Source: Nageia nagi (taxonomy: Eukaryota > Pinophyta). Taken from it: a stretch of 64,000 nucleotides of DNA. The position numbers were made by a program, and so were the translations under genes. This document shows positions 13,327 through 23,939 of this stretch, piece by piece. Position 1 is the first letter of the stretch, and the number at the start of each line of letters is the position of its first letter. Under the pieces are notes generated by a model. It was given only the letters and a program-made list of their open reading frames with translations, did not search any database and was not told the DNA's origin. The stretch is from assembly GCA_050084985.1 (NCBI GenBank), contig JBITNC010000001.1, positions 195,920,001-195,984,000 on the forward strand. Reading direction: 5' to 3'.

Positions 13327-14264
13327 TGTGTACATCAAATTATGCACCTAAATGCAATTTAGATAGACTAATCATTCAACACAATTAATCATGAACATAA
13401 TCAATAATACACATCAATAATACTACAGATATTATATTCGGAAAAATAGATTTTGAAGAATTTTAATACAATAAGAGACTGTTAACAATCTGTCTGAATC
13501 GATATTGATTTATTATAAATTGACAGCAATCATTTTATCATCAACAATCCACTATGGATAATCAACAACCACTATGGTTGGAGCTTATGGTAAACTTAGG
13601 CTTTTGTCATCAATTGAAGAAGTCGCTGTCGACCGATATATAAATCTTTGACGATTCAGTATTCTGAAATATCTGTATCTCTTCCGGGTTGTTTTCCTTC
13701 ACGTTTGCTCCTATTGTTTTGTTCCTGTATTGACCCTACACACAGAAGATGAACAAAACATAAAAGCATACCTGGTAACACATATAATATAAAGATATAA
13801 TTGATATGTCAAAGCTTACAACCTTTTGTTGATAATCTCCTGATTTGATTTCAACAGAGCTTCGCTAGATTAAAAATTTGGGTCCCCACGTTCTCATACA
13901 GAGCTTGTATTTATAAGCTCAATAGGTTGTTATTAATTTTTTTATCATCCCAAGATTTCAGGTAACCTCCCGATCTAAATTTGAATATGGTATTATCTCC
14001 GATCTGCATTCCTGATTTCAAATTGGACGTACTCGGCTATTTTGGACTTAAATTTGTTTATTGTTTAACTGTTCAAGGATCGACACTGAGTTTTTAGTGA
14101 TTATATATTAACATTAGAATGGTCGTTCTATTATCATTTTTTAATGATAAGGGTTGGAAAAAACACCTGTTTCATATATGTTTGAAATATAATAAATTCT
14201 TTATTGAAACCCCGGGTACTTTACCTGCAATCATGAGTTCAAAACAAGCCGGAGTCACTAGTAA

Positions 14265-14525
14265 AAGCGTTCCGAAATAAAAAAAATGTTCCGGAATGAA
14301 AGTGTTCCAGAAGTGAGTATTCTGGAAATAAGTGTTCCGGAAGTGAGTGTTCTGGAAATAAGTGTTCCGGAAGTGAGTGTTTCGGAAATAAGTGTTCTGG
14401 AAGTGAGTGTTCCGAAATGAAAGTGTTCCGAAAGTGAGTATTCTGGAAATAAGTGTTCTGGAAGTGAGTGTTCCGAAAATAAGTATTCCAGAAATAGCAT
14501 ATTCTAGAAATAGCACATTTCGGAA
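14265..14525 (-). repeat. 15-bp tandem array of TTCnnGAA palindromes in solo-LTR U3
   Basis: About 17 units of 15 bp alternating GTTCCGGAAGTGAGT and GTTCTGGAAATAAGT forms. About 11 units keep an exact TTCnnGAA and the rest differ by one transition. The array lies about 350 bp upstream of the TATA-like box when read in LTR orientation. TTC and GAA fall on a 5-bp grid, as in heat-shock elements with one gap. Confidence 0.85.
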
Positions 14526-14559
14526 GTAAATTAAAAGCTTAATTGTGGAAAAGTCTGGG

Positions 14560-15300
14560 TTTCAGAGATGATGAGGTCATCAGGGAGTGACCAAATATCC
14601 GGAGCCAGTATAACATTCCGGAATTAAGAAGATGACATCACGGGGAAATGATATTCACAGTTTAAGTGAACCCGGGTCCCGAAAATGTTGACGTCATCCC
14701 GAGGTGATTAAATATCTGGAACCAGTATAACATTCCAGAATTAAGAAGATGATGTCATGGGGAGAATGATATTCACAGTTTAAGTGAAAATTAGGTCCCG
14801 GAAGTGATGACATCATCCAGGAGTGATCGAAGATCCAGAACCAGTATAACATTCTGGAATTAGATGATAGAGCTTAATTGTAGAAAAGCCTGAGTCCCAG
14901 GAGTGATGACATCATCTGGGAGTGATCAAAGATCCAGAACCAGTATAACATTCTAGAATTCTGACGATGATGTCACGGGGGGAAACAAAGTTCACAGTTT
15001 TAACTGAACCCGGATCCTGGAAGATGATGAGGTCATCAGGGAGTGACCAAATATCCAGAGCCAGTATAACATTCTAGAATTAAGAAGATGACGTCACGGG
15101 GAGAACGATATTCATAGTTTAAGTGAAAACCGGGTCTCGGAAATGATGACATCATCCAGGAGTGATCGAAGATCCGGAACCAGTATAACATTCCAGAATT
15201 AGATGATAGAGCTTAATTGTAGAAAAGCCCAGGTCTCAGAGATGATGATGTCATCCGGGAGTGATCAAAGATCTGGAACCAGTATAACATTCAGAAAATA
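14560..15300 (-). repeat. Seven ~100-120-bp repeats with TGACGTCA-derived palindromes
   Basis: The phrase CAGTATAACATTC recurs near 14606, 14723, 14842, 14941, 15062, 15181 and 15281. Each unit has a GATGACGTCATC-like palindrome. Exact TGACGTCA remains at 14689 and 15089; the others read TGACATCA or TGATGTCA, single CpG transitions away. CCGGAA and TTCCGG also recur. Together with the 15-bp array this makes up most of the LTR's U3. Confidence 0.85.
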
Positions 15301-15360
15301 AATGATAAAGCTTAAAGGCCCGCACTGACCTAGTAATAGTGTTTATTTTGAGTGTCTACA

Positions 15361-15615
15361 CCTATAGCAGAAAGACCCGCTTGGTATAAGGAAGATAGGT
15401 ATTGTGAGTATCATAAAACTAAGGGCCATGCTACTAATGGGTGTGGAAGCCTTAGGGATAGAGTATAGAAGCTCATAGAAGATGGATTCTATGTGTGTCC
15501 AGCAAAGGTCAAAGATGTAGAGGAAGAGCAACATGTCAATATGATTTTCCTTGAAGATGTTTGTGAGGTTAACATCAGTGGGAGCTCCAGGCTCTCCAGG
15601 GGTATCATTTGGTAG
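15361..15615 (+). pseudogene. gag: Gypsy (Tat-like) gag, 3' part with zinc knuckle
   Basis: After the second CCTAT the gag frame resumes. It encodes a zinc knuckle CEYHKTKGHATNGC (C-x3-H-x4-H-x4-C), then SLRDRV, one CAG-to-TAG stop and KLIEDGFY. This C-H-H-C knuckle followed by a KDxIExLI-type helix is typical of Tat-like gags. The frame ends at TAG 15613. No protease follows: by 15750 the sequence is non-coding. Confidence 0.8.
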
Positions 15616-16017
15616 ATCAATATATATAAAAAAAAGAGAGAGAGAGAAGCTAACAACCAGTTCAGGTCACTAATAGATGTCATGGTGAAGAGATCAGGGG
15701 GACTTTATGATGTCATAACAGGAGCACCAGCATTGTATTTCATGTTAATAGGACCACCAGTGGTCCTCTTTTAGTGGAAAATAGGAGAAAATTGAAAGGT
15801 TCCAATTCCCCCCTCTCACAGTGTGAGAAGTCAAAATTTTAGGTTGTATCATTGGCATTCATTTTCAGGAATCACGACACATCAATTTCATCCATCATAA
15901 GCACATGTACAAGAGTAAATCAGGTACCAAAATTTGTGTTTCATATATATATATGTCATGAAAAGAATCAAAATGTTTTTGTTTATAATGCAACTGGATG
16001 AGATCATATAGAATGAC
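15616..16017. other. E2 gag-to-PMD spacer with palindrome
   Basis: Non-coding between the convergent gag and PMD 3' ends. It has a short (GA)n run near 15633-15650, a GAGCACCAGCATTG at about 15722 that is the inverse of the LTR's CACTGTTGGTGCTC, and AGGACCACCAGTGGTCCT (15750-15767), a hairpin with 8-bp arms. Confidence 0.6.
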
Positions 16018-18275
16018 CTAGAATCTCCTACTAGAGCCCCCTCCCCCTACACTAGAGCTAGTAGCCCTACTAGATGTGCCACCCCCACACCATGCCTTGT
16101 ACTTCTCTATGCATGCCTTCTCCTTGTTAATCTGTCTCTTAGCCTGGTGAAGCTACTCATAGAGGGCCTTAATCTCCTTATTGGCTACTTGTAGGTCCTG
16201 ATAGATACCAGTATAATCTCCTCCTCCAAATTGTAGATGACCCTGTAGCTCAAAAATCTCTACATCCTTTTGGCCAATTTAACTGTGTAGCCTAGCCATC
16301 TCAACCTCAAGATCCTGGTCATCTGTGACATAGCATTGATATATCATGTTAGTCTTTTACATATCATGAAAGTAGAAAATCAAAGCAAAGCAAAAGAAAA
16401 ATAAGTTACCATCATCATCCTCATCGTAGTCTTCCTCCTCCACATCTGTATCTATCTCATACTCAGGTTCATACTCATCCTGGTCTAGATCGGTCTCCTC
16501 ATTATCATCATGACCTGCATCTAGAGATGTATCATGGGCATATTTCAGGCTATTCTCTCCTCCCTACCCTCCCACTATGAAGGGAGCATCCCATCTAGTC
16601 TATATGTCCCCTGTGTCTTCATCCTCCCCTGCATCATCACTTGAGTCAGCATCATGAATACCTATATGGTGAGGATAGTGTTCCCTCTACTAGTCTAGGT
16701 AGTCCTCCATATGTTTAGGTCCATCTATGTCATCATTGGCCCCATAATTAGAGTCCTCACTAGGGGACTCCCAATCTGAGTCCCATTCAGGCACTAGCTT
16801 GTAGTCCTCTAGGAGGTGCCTGCTACAATAGTAGTGCACCACTATCCTACAGTCACCTGGTATACCCTATTGGAGGCTAACTAATGGAGTACCCACTCAA
16901 GTCTATACAGCTCCACCAGTGCCCTACATGCCTATATGTATGTAGGGTGTCTCACCCATGCCTCTCTTGTATGTCCTCCTCCCACTTTGGTACCCCCCCG
17001 ATAGGGACACCAGTATATCTGCACCTCCCACAGTAGGTCCAATTGCACTTGCCATCCCTCTAGGTCTACACTAGGAAAATCTGGTCCCTCTATCATTGCC
17101 CACCATTGCTAGGTGGGTACATCATCTAGCTGGTCTAGGGGCAACATTGTTAGTCTAGAAATGATGATGTGGTCATATGCCCACACCTGTAGTATCATAG
17201 AATGAGCTACCTATCTCCCCCCTTGCTCCACCTCTGTAAAGCCATGGAGGTCATGATAGAGTTATGCCAATATTGTGGGGCACCATGCATACTACTATCT
17301 ATGTGTCACCATGTCCTGAATGATAGGCACCATACCCACAAGAAAGGTCTCACTACTCTTGTCTGGGTAGACAATAGCATCCAGAAGGTAGGCAATGAGG
17401 AGCCTCATCCATAGGCCACCCCATACTAGAGGATACTCTGGTACATGTCTCACTAGGGACACACTCCTCTTCCTATGATTTATTTCATCCAACCCTGTCA
17501 GCCATGTAGCCCATACCTCTGCCTGTTCCAAGCTGGAAACAGGAACCATGTTCATTAGCCTCCCCCTAATAGGAAGTCTAGTGATCCTATAGATGTCCTC
17601 TAGTATCATTGTGATCTCACTAGTTGGAAGGTGAAAGGTGTTGGAGTTTAGATCCCACCTTTCCATCAAGGTTATCAGCATGTTGTAATCATGAAACACA
17701 TAATTAGCAAATGCTAGGTAGCTGAAAGAAATGTCCTCCAGAATACTCCAAGCCTCGTCAGTTTATGGCCACTGTTGGGCAGTGGTAAAAGTGGCACACT
17801 TGCTAGATGGTCGCATAATGTATGAATGATTCTGCAAGAAAAGAGTGATAAAGAGCAAGTCAGTATTAGATATGAAATAAAAATAGTATAGGTAAAGAGG
17901 ACTACCCATGGTCTAAACAAGGTAAAAAGGATCACCCATGGTCCAAACTAGGGCAGAAAGGACCGCCAACAGTCCTATTTCCTTACATAAAGGTCAACAA
18001 AGTTCAAGGTACAGGTTCATATGGATGAGTATGGTATAGCCATGATACCAAAAATTTGGAAAATGGAATGAAAAGGTAAAAATGATGGGTTAAGGTATTC
18101 AACAGGTAAACCCTAGGGGCAACTTGGAAAATTAGTATGCAGGTAACTAAAATTTGAAGATAAGCAAAAACATAGCAAGGAAAAGGTAAGAGATGCAATG
18201 TACCTGATGACTGATAGGAGAATTGGCCACCAAGGTAGCTCTATGTCCATCCCAACATGTGATTGGTAGGGCCAT
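16018..18275 (-). pseudogene. Antisense plant mobile domain (PMD) gene of E2, with introns
   Basis: Exon 1 is 18204-18275 (start MALPITCWDG; an upstream in-frame ATG at 18329 is possible). Intron 1 is 17832-18203, CAG/GTACAT to TTGCAG/AAT, 372 bp, phase 0. Exon 2 (16410-17831) holds the PMD: LITLMERWDLNSNTFHLP, TSEITMILEDIYRITRLPI, then YAWCPT and the hallmark LQVWAYDH. Intron 2 is probably 16323-16409. The last exon encodes a coiled coil (LQVANKEIKALYE, LHQAKRQINKEKACIEK) and a Ser/Gly tail ending at TAG 16018. Six or more stops, mostly C-to-T, disable it. PMD proteins (MAIN, MAIL1 and transposon copies in Arabidopsis) are nuclear and linked to silencing and genome stability; this copy's role is unknown. 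The gene converges on gag. Confidence 0.8.
17832..18203 (-). other. PMD intron 1 of E2, with three palindromes
   Basis: GT-AG boundaries with a pyrimidine-rich acceptor (TTTTCTTGCAG). Removal keeps the frame. It contains AGGACTACCCATGGTCTA (17898), AGGATCACCCATGGTCCA (17928) and AGGACCGCCAACAGTCCT (17959), variants of the palindrome also found in the E2 LTR. Confidence 0.7.
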
Positions 18276-18559
18276 AGTGTATAGCATAGCAATGTAGGAA
18301 ATATCACTTAGTGATAGCAACAAAATCACTAACTACTTCTCTGACTCAGTCTCCCAAGCTGTAAGATACTCTCAGCTCTAAAAATGATGGTGTGACTGAA
18401 TGAGGAAGGGTGGGGCCCCTTTTATAGAAATGTTAGGGCACACACTTCAAGACAATTTCAATTTGAGCATTCGATGTACATGGGCAAGCAACTAGGTATC
18501 AATCTAGAATCCAGGGGTGATTCACAGGGGCCTGATCTTCATGGTTTTCGATGAATCCT

Positions 18560-18640
18560 CAAGAAAAGGATCACCTATGATCTTATATGAAGACCATCAG
18601 CATTCTAAATCTACTAGAAAGGACCACCTATGTTCCTTTC
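18560..18640. promoter_or_regulatory. Two family palindromes upstream of the E2 PMD gene
   Basis: AGGATCACCTATGATCTT (18567-18584) and AGGACCACCTATGTTCCT (18620-18637) lie about 300-350 bp upstream of the PMD start on its strand. They match the LTR copy at 11983. Regulatory function is inference. Confidence 0.45.
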
Positions 18641-18724
18641 TCTAGTAAATCAGCTCATCCAAGTATCATGGATATATCATAGGTGCTTGATCAATGTCAT
18701 ATCCAAGATAATATTGCTTTGAAT

Positions 18725-19275
18725 CTCATGTTTGCAAGGTTGTGTTATTAGCTTATCATGCCTCTTGGTAGAGTTCCAACTCCCATTATCAGCTTATCAT
18801 GCCTCTTAGTAGAGTTCTAACTCCCATTATCAACTTATCATGCCTCTTGGTAGAGTTCCAGCTCCCATTATTAGCTTATCATGCCTCTTGGTGGAGTTCT
18901 AGCTCCCACCTATCAGCTTATCATTTGTTTTGTGAAGTTCAATTCTTATGCAACTGTAGCATACCTCTTGGTGTGAAGTCTCAGCTTCCATTGCAATTAT
19001 GTGGAACTTAGCTCTCCTCTACCAGCTTATCATGCCTCTTGGTGGAGTTTTAGCTCCACTTATCAGCTTATCATTTATTTTGTAGAGTTTAGTTCTTATG
19101 CAACTGCAGCATACCTCTTGGTGCAAAGTCTCAACTTCCATTGTAGTTGTGTGGAACTTAGCTCTCCCCTATTAGCTTATCATTTATTTTGTAGAGTTCA
19201 GTTCTTATGTAGCTACAGCATGCCTCTTGGTGTGAAGTCTCAACTTCCATTGCAGTTGTATGGAACTTAGCTCTC
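18725..19275. repeat. Tandem repeats upstream of E2 PMD (CTTATCATGCCTCTTGGTAG family)
   Basis: Units of about 40-50 bp with the phrase CTTATCATGCCTCTTGGTAG and GAGTTCCAACTCCC recur from 18740. They merge into longer units of about 120-170 bp that include GTGGAACTTAGCTCTCC three times. Reading frames here are repeat artefacts. The array sits between the PMD 5' end and the 3' LTR. Confidence 0.8.
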
Positions 19276-19283
19276 CCCTGTGT

Positions 19284-19480
19284 GTGGTCATGGTTATCAT
19301 GTTTTGTATTGTGATGTGGTCATGTTTGTTGTCATGGTTATCATGTCTTACCTTGTGATGTGGTCATGTGTGTTGTCATGGTTATCATGTCTTGTCTTGT
19401 TATGTGGTCATGTGTGTTGTCATGGTTATCATATCTTATCTTGTGATGTGGTCTTGTTAAGTTGTCATCAGGTTGTCATG
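19284..19480. repeat. 44-bp tandem repeat (GTCATGGTTATCATGTCTTG family)
   Basis: About four and a half copies of a 44-bp unit (GTCATGGTTATCATGTCTTG, then TCTTGTGATGTGGTCATGTG), with few differences between copies. Non-coding. Confidence 0.85.
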
Positions 19481-19812
19481 TGTGGATAGGTCATTTGTCA
19501 AGTCATTGTCATGTGTGTTGTTTGGTTTGTTGTCATGAGTCATCAGCATTATGGAAAGATTATCAAATTATCAGATATATCAGGCTATCACCTTCTATGG
19601 TAAAATGCAAGGGGCAAGCATGCCCAAGGTAACATCAAAAGGGAGTTTTCTCAACCCATATCTAGTACTAACAAGCTTTGTCATGATTTTAGGATGGTTA
19701 GCATTTATCATTGCTTGTCAAATTACTTGCTATGATATTGTGTTTTTACTTTGAATACAAAATCTTGATTCACCTCATGTTTCTTTCGATTTCACATCCA
19801 AAGTGGGGCATC

Positions 19813-20645
19813 TGTTAACACATAAAAATGAATTTATGTTTTTAAATAAATAAATTAATGAAAACATGCTTGGTCTAAATATATGACTTGAATGTCTTAA
19901 AGTGATAATATCAATGTTTATCTTAAATGTGAATCTTATAATGATTATCTTGAATATTGTATAAATTACCTTGTTTATTGGTGTGTTTATCTTGAATGTT
20001 ATGAATTAGCCTTATTTATGTAGATGTATGCCGACCCATGGGTTGTATTATCTATTATCTATATAAATAAGGGATCTAATAGTAAGTCCACATAACAAGG
20101 ATACACATGATCCTGCGTATGGTCTTGTAGTGACAACCCCTTAAGGTATCTCTTGGTACCACCTACAAGGCTATGGTTTGTGTACTTCCTTTCGTGAGCT
20201 ATCTTGATAGCTACGATCCATTCTGCTATCACACTGCTATCTGAGACATCCATATTGAAGTTTTGGACTTGATCGAGAGGTCAAAAACCATCAAATGAAG
20301 GCCATCGATGCTCCTTTATGAACCAAAGAACATCATCGATGCTCTATTATATCTGAAATGAACCATCTATGATCCTCTTTTTGCATCTACATAGGTCACT
20401 ACATTTTTGGAAGGGTAGTTCATCATCAATAAATCACCAATATCTTCATCTTTCATTGTCAAGTACGCTCCGTGAGGTAAGTATACAAATTATAGTCTTG
20501 TTTGGTACAATTACATTTCTGAATTGGTTATCTTGTGCATTGCTATTGAGAATAAATTTCTATCTATAGCTTAAATACAGATATATTGAGTTTGTAGATA
20601 TTTACCTATTTATTTATTTGCAAGCTCAATTTTAGTTGTAAATAG
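19813..20645 (+). repeat. 3' LTR of E2
   Basis: 833 bp, preceded by the polypurine-like AAAGTGGGGCATC (19800-19812). Aligns with 11415-12267. Here the internal palindrome has decayed to GAACCATCTATGATCC and the CpG sites have mostly changed. Confidence 0.92.
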
Positions 20646-20650
20646 GAGTG

Positions 20651-20775
20651 TAGGAAAAGTAACATTATCATATTCACTTAAATACTTAAGGTATCAAATG
20701 ATACCTTTAAGTATTAGTGAATTTACAAAGAGCATTAATGCAAACCTTTACAATAATGGATTATACATTCTAATA
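20651..20775 (-). repeat. 5' LTR of copia element, high-coordinate part
   Basis: After the second GGAGT (20646-20650) the copia LTR continues with GTAGGAAAAGTAACATTATC, matching 3721-3844. It ends at TTATACATTCTAATA, where the last A-T-A was TAACA in other copies. This confirms that E2 inserted inside the LTR. Confidence 0.9.
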
Positions 20776-20893
20776 GAATAGATGAAAGATTTCCCATATT
20801 ATATTTTCTAAAATTCCCTTAAGGGTTGTCCCATTATCAATCGTATTTAATTCTACCTCAGAAAATCCTTCACCTAATTTAGCTACTCCAACC

Positions 20894-22540
20894 ATGGCTC
20901 AACCTGCTCCTATTGAATTTTCTGCTTGGAACAATAACCATCCTTTGGTGGTTACTAGTAATTAACCTCCAATTCATCAAGTAGCCTTCAAATTTTTACC
21001 CACATATGATGGGTATGGTAAAATACCATATGAACATTATCAATGTGTATCTTTATTAGCTTCAAAATTTGATATCATTGATGAAATGGTGATGACTAGG
21101 TTATTATCACACTCTTTTGAAGGCAAAGTTATTGAATGGTTTAGAACTCTTACCTCTCAATCTATAAATTCATGGGGAGAGTTGTGTTAGGCTTTGATTA
21201 AAATATTTGCTATAGATGGTGATGATAGCACCTTCCTATGTCTTATAACATATATCAAAAGACACCTTCAAGAATCCATAGATGATTTCAATATCATATT
21301 TGAGAAAACATAGAAAGCTATTCTAGTAAGGATTAGACTAATGAAAGCACAAGCTTTGGTGTACTATAAGAAATATTTTCTTTTGAATCTTAATATGCTT
21401 ATTATTATGTCAAAAGATACTTTCTCAAATATTTACCAAACTATTAATACCTCTAAACATACTATGATATCCTCCAAAAAGATGCAACCAAGGACTATTA
21501 TGCCCCTATTTTCTAGTTTACCTCCTAAATAGGATCCATAAATTTCTCATCCTTAATTTTGAGCCTTACCATATCCTCCTAAACCTATTATTTTGAATCA
21601 AATACCAACACTACCTGCACATCCATCTACTAGTACAAGTATTGATTCTAAATCTCCACAAGAGGAAAGAATAAGGTAATTAGAGGTGACTCTTATAAAT
21701 CTTACCAATAAACTCACTCTATAAGAAAGGAAAAATCAAGGTTTCAACTGTAAAAGATATGATAATCAGTATCAACCTAGATTCTAACCCAAGGCCAACC
21801 AAGTAGAATAGCCAACTATCCCAAAAGTAATTGAAAATGTTGTTATGGTAAGTTCTATAAATTACAAAATGGTATCCTCCATGTTTAGCTTCTCATTTTT
21901 TAGATTCATGTGTAGTTTATCAACATTAGCATTTGGGCCTACTTTCATACTAGATGATGGATCCTACATTAGATCCTATTGCTGATCTCACCATGGTAAA
22001 TTTTTGGCTTTTAGGATATGTTGGAGAATAAGCTAACTATGTTCAAACTAGAGCTTCTTCTTTAATGATCCCACTACAACCCCAAATCACTCAACAAAAT
22101 CAATAATCCATTCCAATACATACTGAACCTAAAAAATCTAAGGCTTCTTTGGTCCAACCATAGAATCAACAAAGTCAATCCTTAGGACATATGGGTAAAG
22201 TTTCTCAAAATACGAGTATTAATATCCCTATTGAAACAAATCCCATTACTACCAAAAAAGAAGTCTCAAAGAAATATAGGCCTAATCCATTAAGATATCC
22301 TTTTCATTAAGGATCATCATAAATATAAGGCCACTCAACAATTCAAATCACATCAACCAACTGAATCAATTAAGTTTGTCCCATATGCTCCATATAATAT
22401 TGTGTAAGAATTGAAGAATAGTTCAATTAGATCTCTTGCAAGAAGCTTTAAAACTAAAGAATAGTAAAAAAAATAGGTAAATAAGAGAAATGTTGTTTTT
22501 GCAATATTTGATGATGTCCCCTCAACTCCCATAGGTATAA
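20894..22540 (+). pseudogene. gag: E1 gypsy gag (decayed)
   Basis: Starts ATGGCTCAACCTGCTCC at 20894, about 120 bp after the copia insertion point. It has a gag domain with FKFLPTYDGYGKIPYEHY, FEGKVIEWFRTLTSQ, INSWGELC and ALIKIF. A Pro- and Gln-rich C-terminal part follows with many TAG and TAA stops. No intact zinc knuckle is visible; PFH-x-GSS-x-I-x-GHST near 22295-22330 may be its remnant. Similar in layout to E3's gag at about 34.7-36.4 kb. Confidence 0.75.
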
Positions 22541-23120
22541 GAATACCCCCACCATTCTATCTTTCCCTCATATTAGAAGATTGGGTGGTCAATAATTGTA
22601 TGATAGATACTAGAGCTACTATTACCATAATTCCCAAAGTTGTTGCAAATGAAATGAAATTGTATATTACCAAATACATTAATGTTGTTAAACAATTAGA
22701 TTCTTCCTCTATAGATGTTTTTGATAGTGTTAAAGGAGTTCAAATAACCCTTAATACATTCTTTGATATTTGTGTCATTCAAGATATCATTATTGTTGAT
22801 CTTCCACTTCTATTTGGAATATGCTTATCTAGATAATTAATTGCTAAATTGGGATGGTACCTAGCTTTAGATTATTCTCATATTTTGCTTCTCTTTCAAA
22901 ACAAATAAGTAAAATTTTTGAATGAGGGTACCAAAAGTGTCCATCTTAAGAAGATCATAGAGTAGAACTATTTGAATGGTCCTAAACCTATGGAAGTATT
23001 TGAAAGAGATATACTAATAGAAACACTCTTAACAATTAAAATTATTTCAATAAATGAATTAAAATATCAAGTCACAAATGTTGGCATGGGAAATTATTTC
23101 TTATATGATAATGCATAGCC
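22541..23120 (+). pseudogene. pol: E1 retropepsin-like protease and linker
   Basis: CMIDTRATITIIPKVVANEM at about 22597 aligns with the D-[ST]-G-A active-site loop of retroviral-type aspartic proteases; the Gly is now Arg (GGA to AGA), so it would be inactive. A second hydrophobic strand, DLPLLFGICLSR (where LGRPWL-like is expected), ends the domain at about 22836. E3 has the same region at about 36490. Confidence 0.7.
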
Positions 23121-23139
23121 AATTTCTATCATTGCTTAA

Positions 23140-23560
23140 AGAGAGCATGAGATATGGATAATTTACTTTGATGAAGCCAAATGTAAGCATGTATGTGGAG
23201 TTGGAGTTGTATTCAAATATTCAAGGTGACATATGAAAATATTCTCATTTAGATTCATATGTATTTGTATAAATAATGCATTAGATGTCTAATTATCCAT
23301 GGTGATTTAGAATTAGTCATAAAGAAAGTTACAAACTAGATTAATACAAAACATCACTATATGATGACTTATAGGAATAGAATATAAGATTTATTAGTGT
23401 CATTCTTGGCTATCAATTTTATATTTATTCATATAAGGTACAACCAAATAGCTAATGCACTTGCTAACCCTCTTCATCACAAAAGAGAAAGACTTGGAGT
23501 AAAAGTTCAATGTAGAGCATTAGTCCCTGATGCTATAAACTTTTAGAAGGTATTTGATTT
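23140..23560 (+). pseudogene. pol: E1 RNase H-like domain located before RT
   Basis: WIIYFDEAKCKHVCGVGVVF followed by KIFSFRF and a TNNA-like stretch matches the first two strands of RNase H (pattern: Y-F-D-G-[AS]-K...G-G-A-G-x-V). It lies between protease and RT, in addition to the ordinary gypsy RNase H after RT. The rest is broken by stops. The same domain, better preserved, lies at about 37080-37530 in E3. Confidence 0.65.
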
Positions 23561-23939
23561 CGATGAGCACATTATGAATTTCCTATTAGATGAAACAATA
23601 GCTCACACTTTTGGTATTCAAGAATTACTTAACTACTTCTAAGAGTTAGATGTTGTTCAACTCAAAAATATGTTATACCAAAAGGTTTACTCTCTTTTGA
23701 AAGATTGTTTGATTCAAAAGATGTTCACAAAGCCAAATTCTTAGCCATACAAAAAAAGAGTTATGTTGAGATGGAAATAGAACTTGGGAAGTATATAAGG
23801 TTGGATCTGAATGTTTTGATGAAGAAAAGAGTATTATGTTTCATATTTATCATGAGTTCTCAAAAGCAATTACTTGGACTTGTGATGACCTAAAAAGGTA
23901 TGATAAAAATATCATCCAACATACTATTAAGCTTGACCT

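Larger units (their letters stand above)
13327..15360 (-). repeat. Solo LTR, 2,034 bp, minus orientation, inserted in E2 gag
   Basis: Flanked by perfect CCTAT duplications (13322-13326 and 15361-15365). On the minus strand it begins TGTAGACACTCAAAATAAAC at 15360 and ends ...TACACA at 13327. Removing it and one CCTAT rejoins the gag frame. A TATA-like TTATAAATACAAGC (minus) lies at about 13903-13916. No internal region is present, so the parent element was lost by LTR-LTR recombination. It is more GC- and CpG-rich than its surroundings and contains two tandem arrays described separately. Confidence 0.9.
11415..20645 (+). mobile_element. E2: gag-only gypsy-type element carrying an antisense PMD gene
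   Basis: LTRs 11415-12267 (853 bp) and 19813-20645 (833 bp) start TGTTAACA and end AAACA/AAATA, flanked by perfect GGAGT duplications. A primer-site-like TGGTGAACCCGATGTGAAG follows the 5' LTR and AAAGTGGGGCATC precedes the 3' LTR. Inside are a Tat-like gag (split by a solo LTR) and, on the opposite strand, a PMD gene. No protease, RT, RNase H or integrase is present, so it must have moved with enzymes from another element. Without the solo LTR it is about 7.2 kb. Confidence 0.9.
3343..20775 (-). mobile_element. Complete Ty1/copia element, minus strand, split by a nested element
   Basis: The 3' LTR is 3343-3844. The 5' LTR is 11041-11414 plus 20651-20775, interrupted by the E2 insertion. The internal region is 3845-11040. 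Flanks GACTA (3338-3342) and GAATA (20776-20780) match at four of five bases, a plausible aged target duplication. Order on the minus strand is LTR, initiator-Met-type primer site, long leader, gag, protease, integrase, RT, RNase H, 3' UTR, polypurine tract, LTR. Without E2 it is about 8.2 kb. It landed in the leader of gypsy element E1. Confidence 0.88.

Noticed and set aside
14172-14516. Minus-strand reading frames coding repeated Phe/Arg/Asn/Thr pentapeptides
   Set aside because: A 15-bp tandem repeat gives open five-residue repeats in several frames at once. There is no homology, and it lies inside an LTR.
14265-15300. Regularly spaced repeats that might be taken for a CRISPR array
   Set aside because: Direct tandem repeats without unique spacers, in a plant LTR with target duplications. 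No cas genes.
16018-18275. PMD gene as an independent host gene or recent host-gene capture
   Set aside because: It lies inside E2 between its LTRs, antisense to gag, and the same arrangement and intron phase recur in E4B. An ancient capture remains possible.
18799-19489. Plus-strand frames rich in Leu, Ser, Cys and Val that look like membrane proteins
   Set aside because: They are translations of the 40-50-bp and 44-bp tandem repeats.
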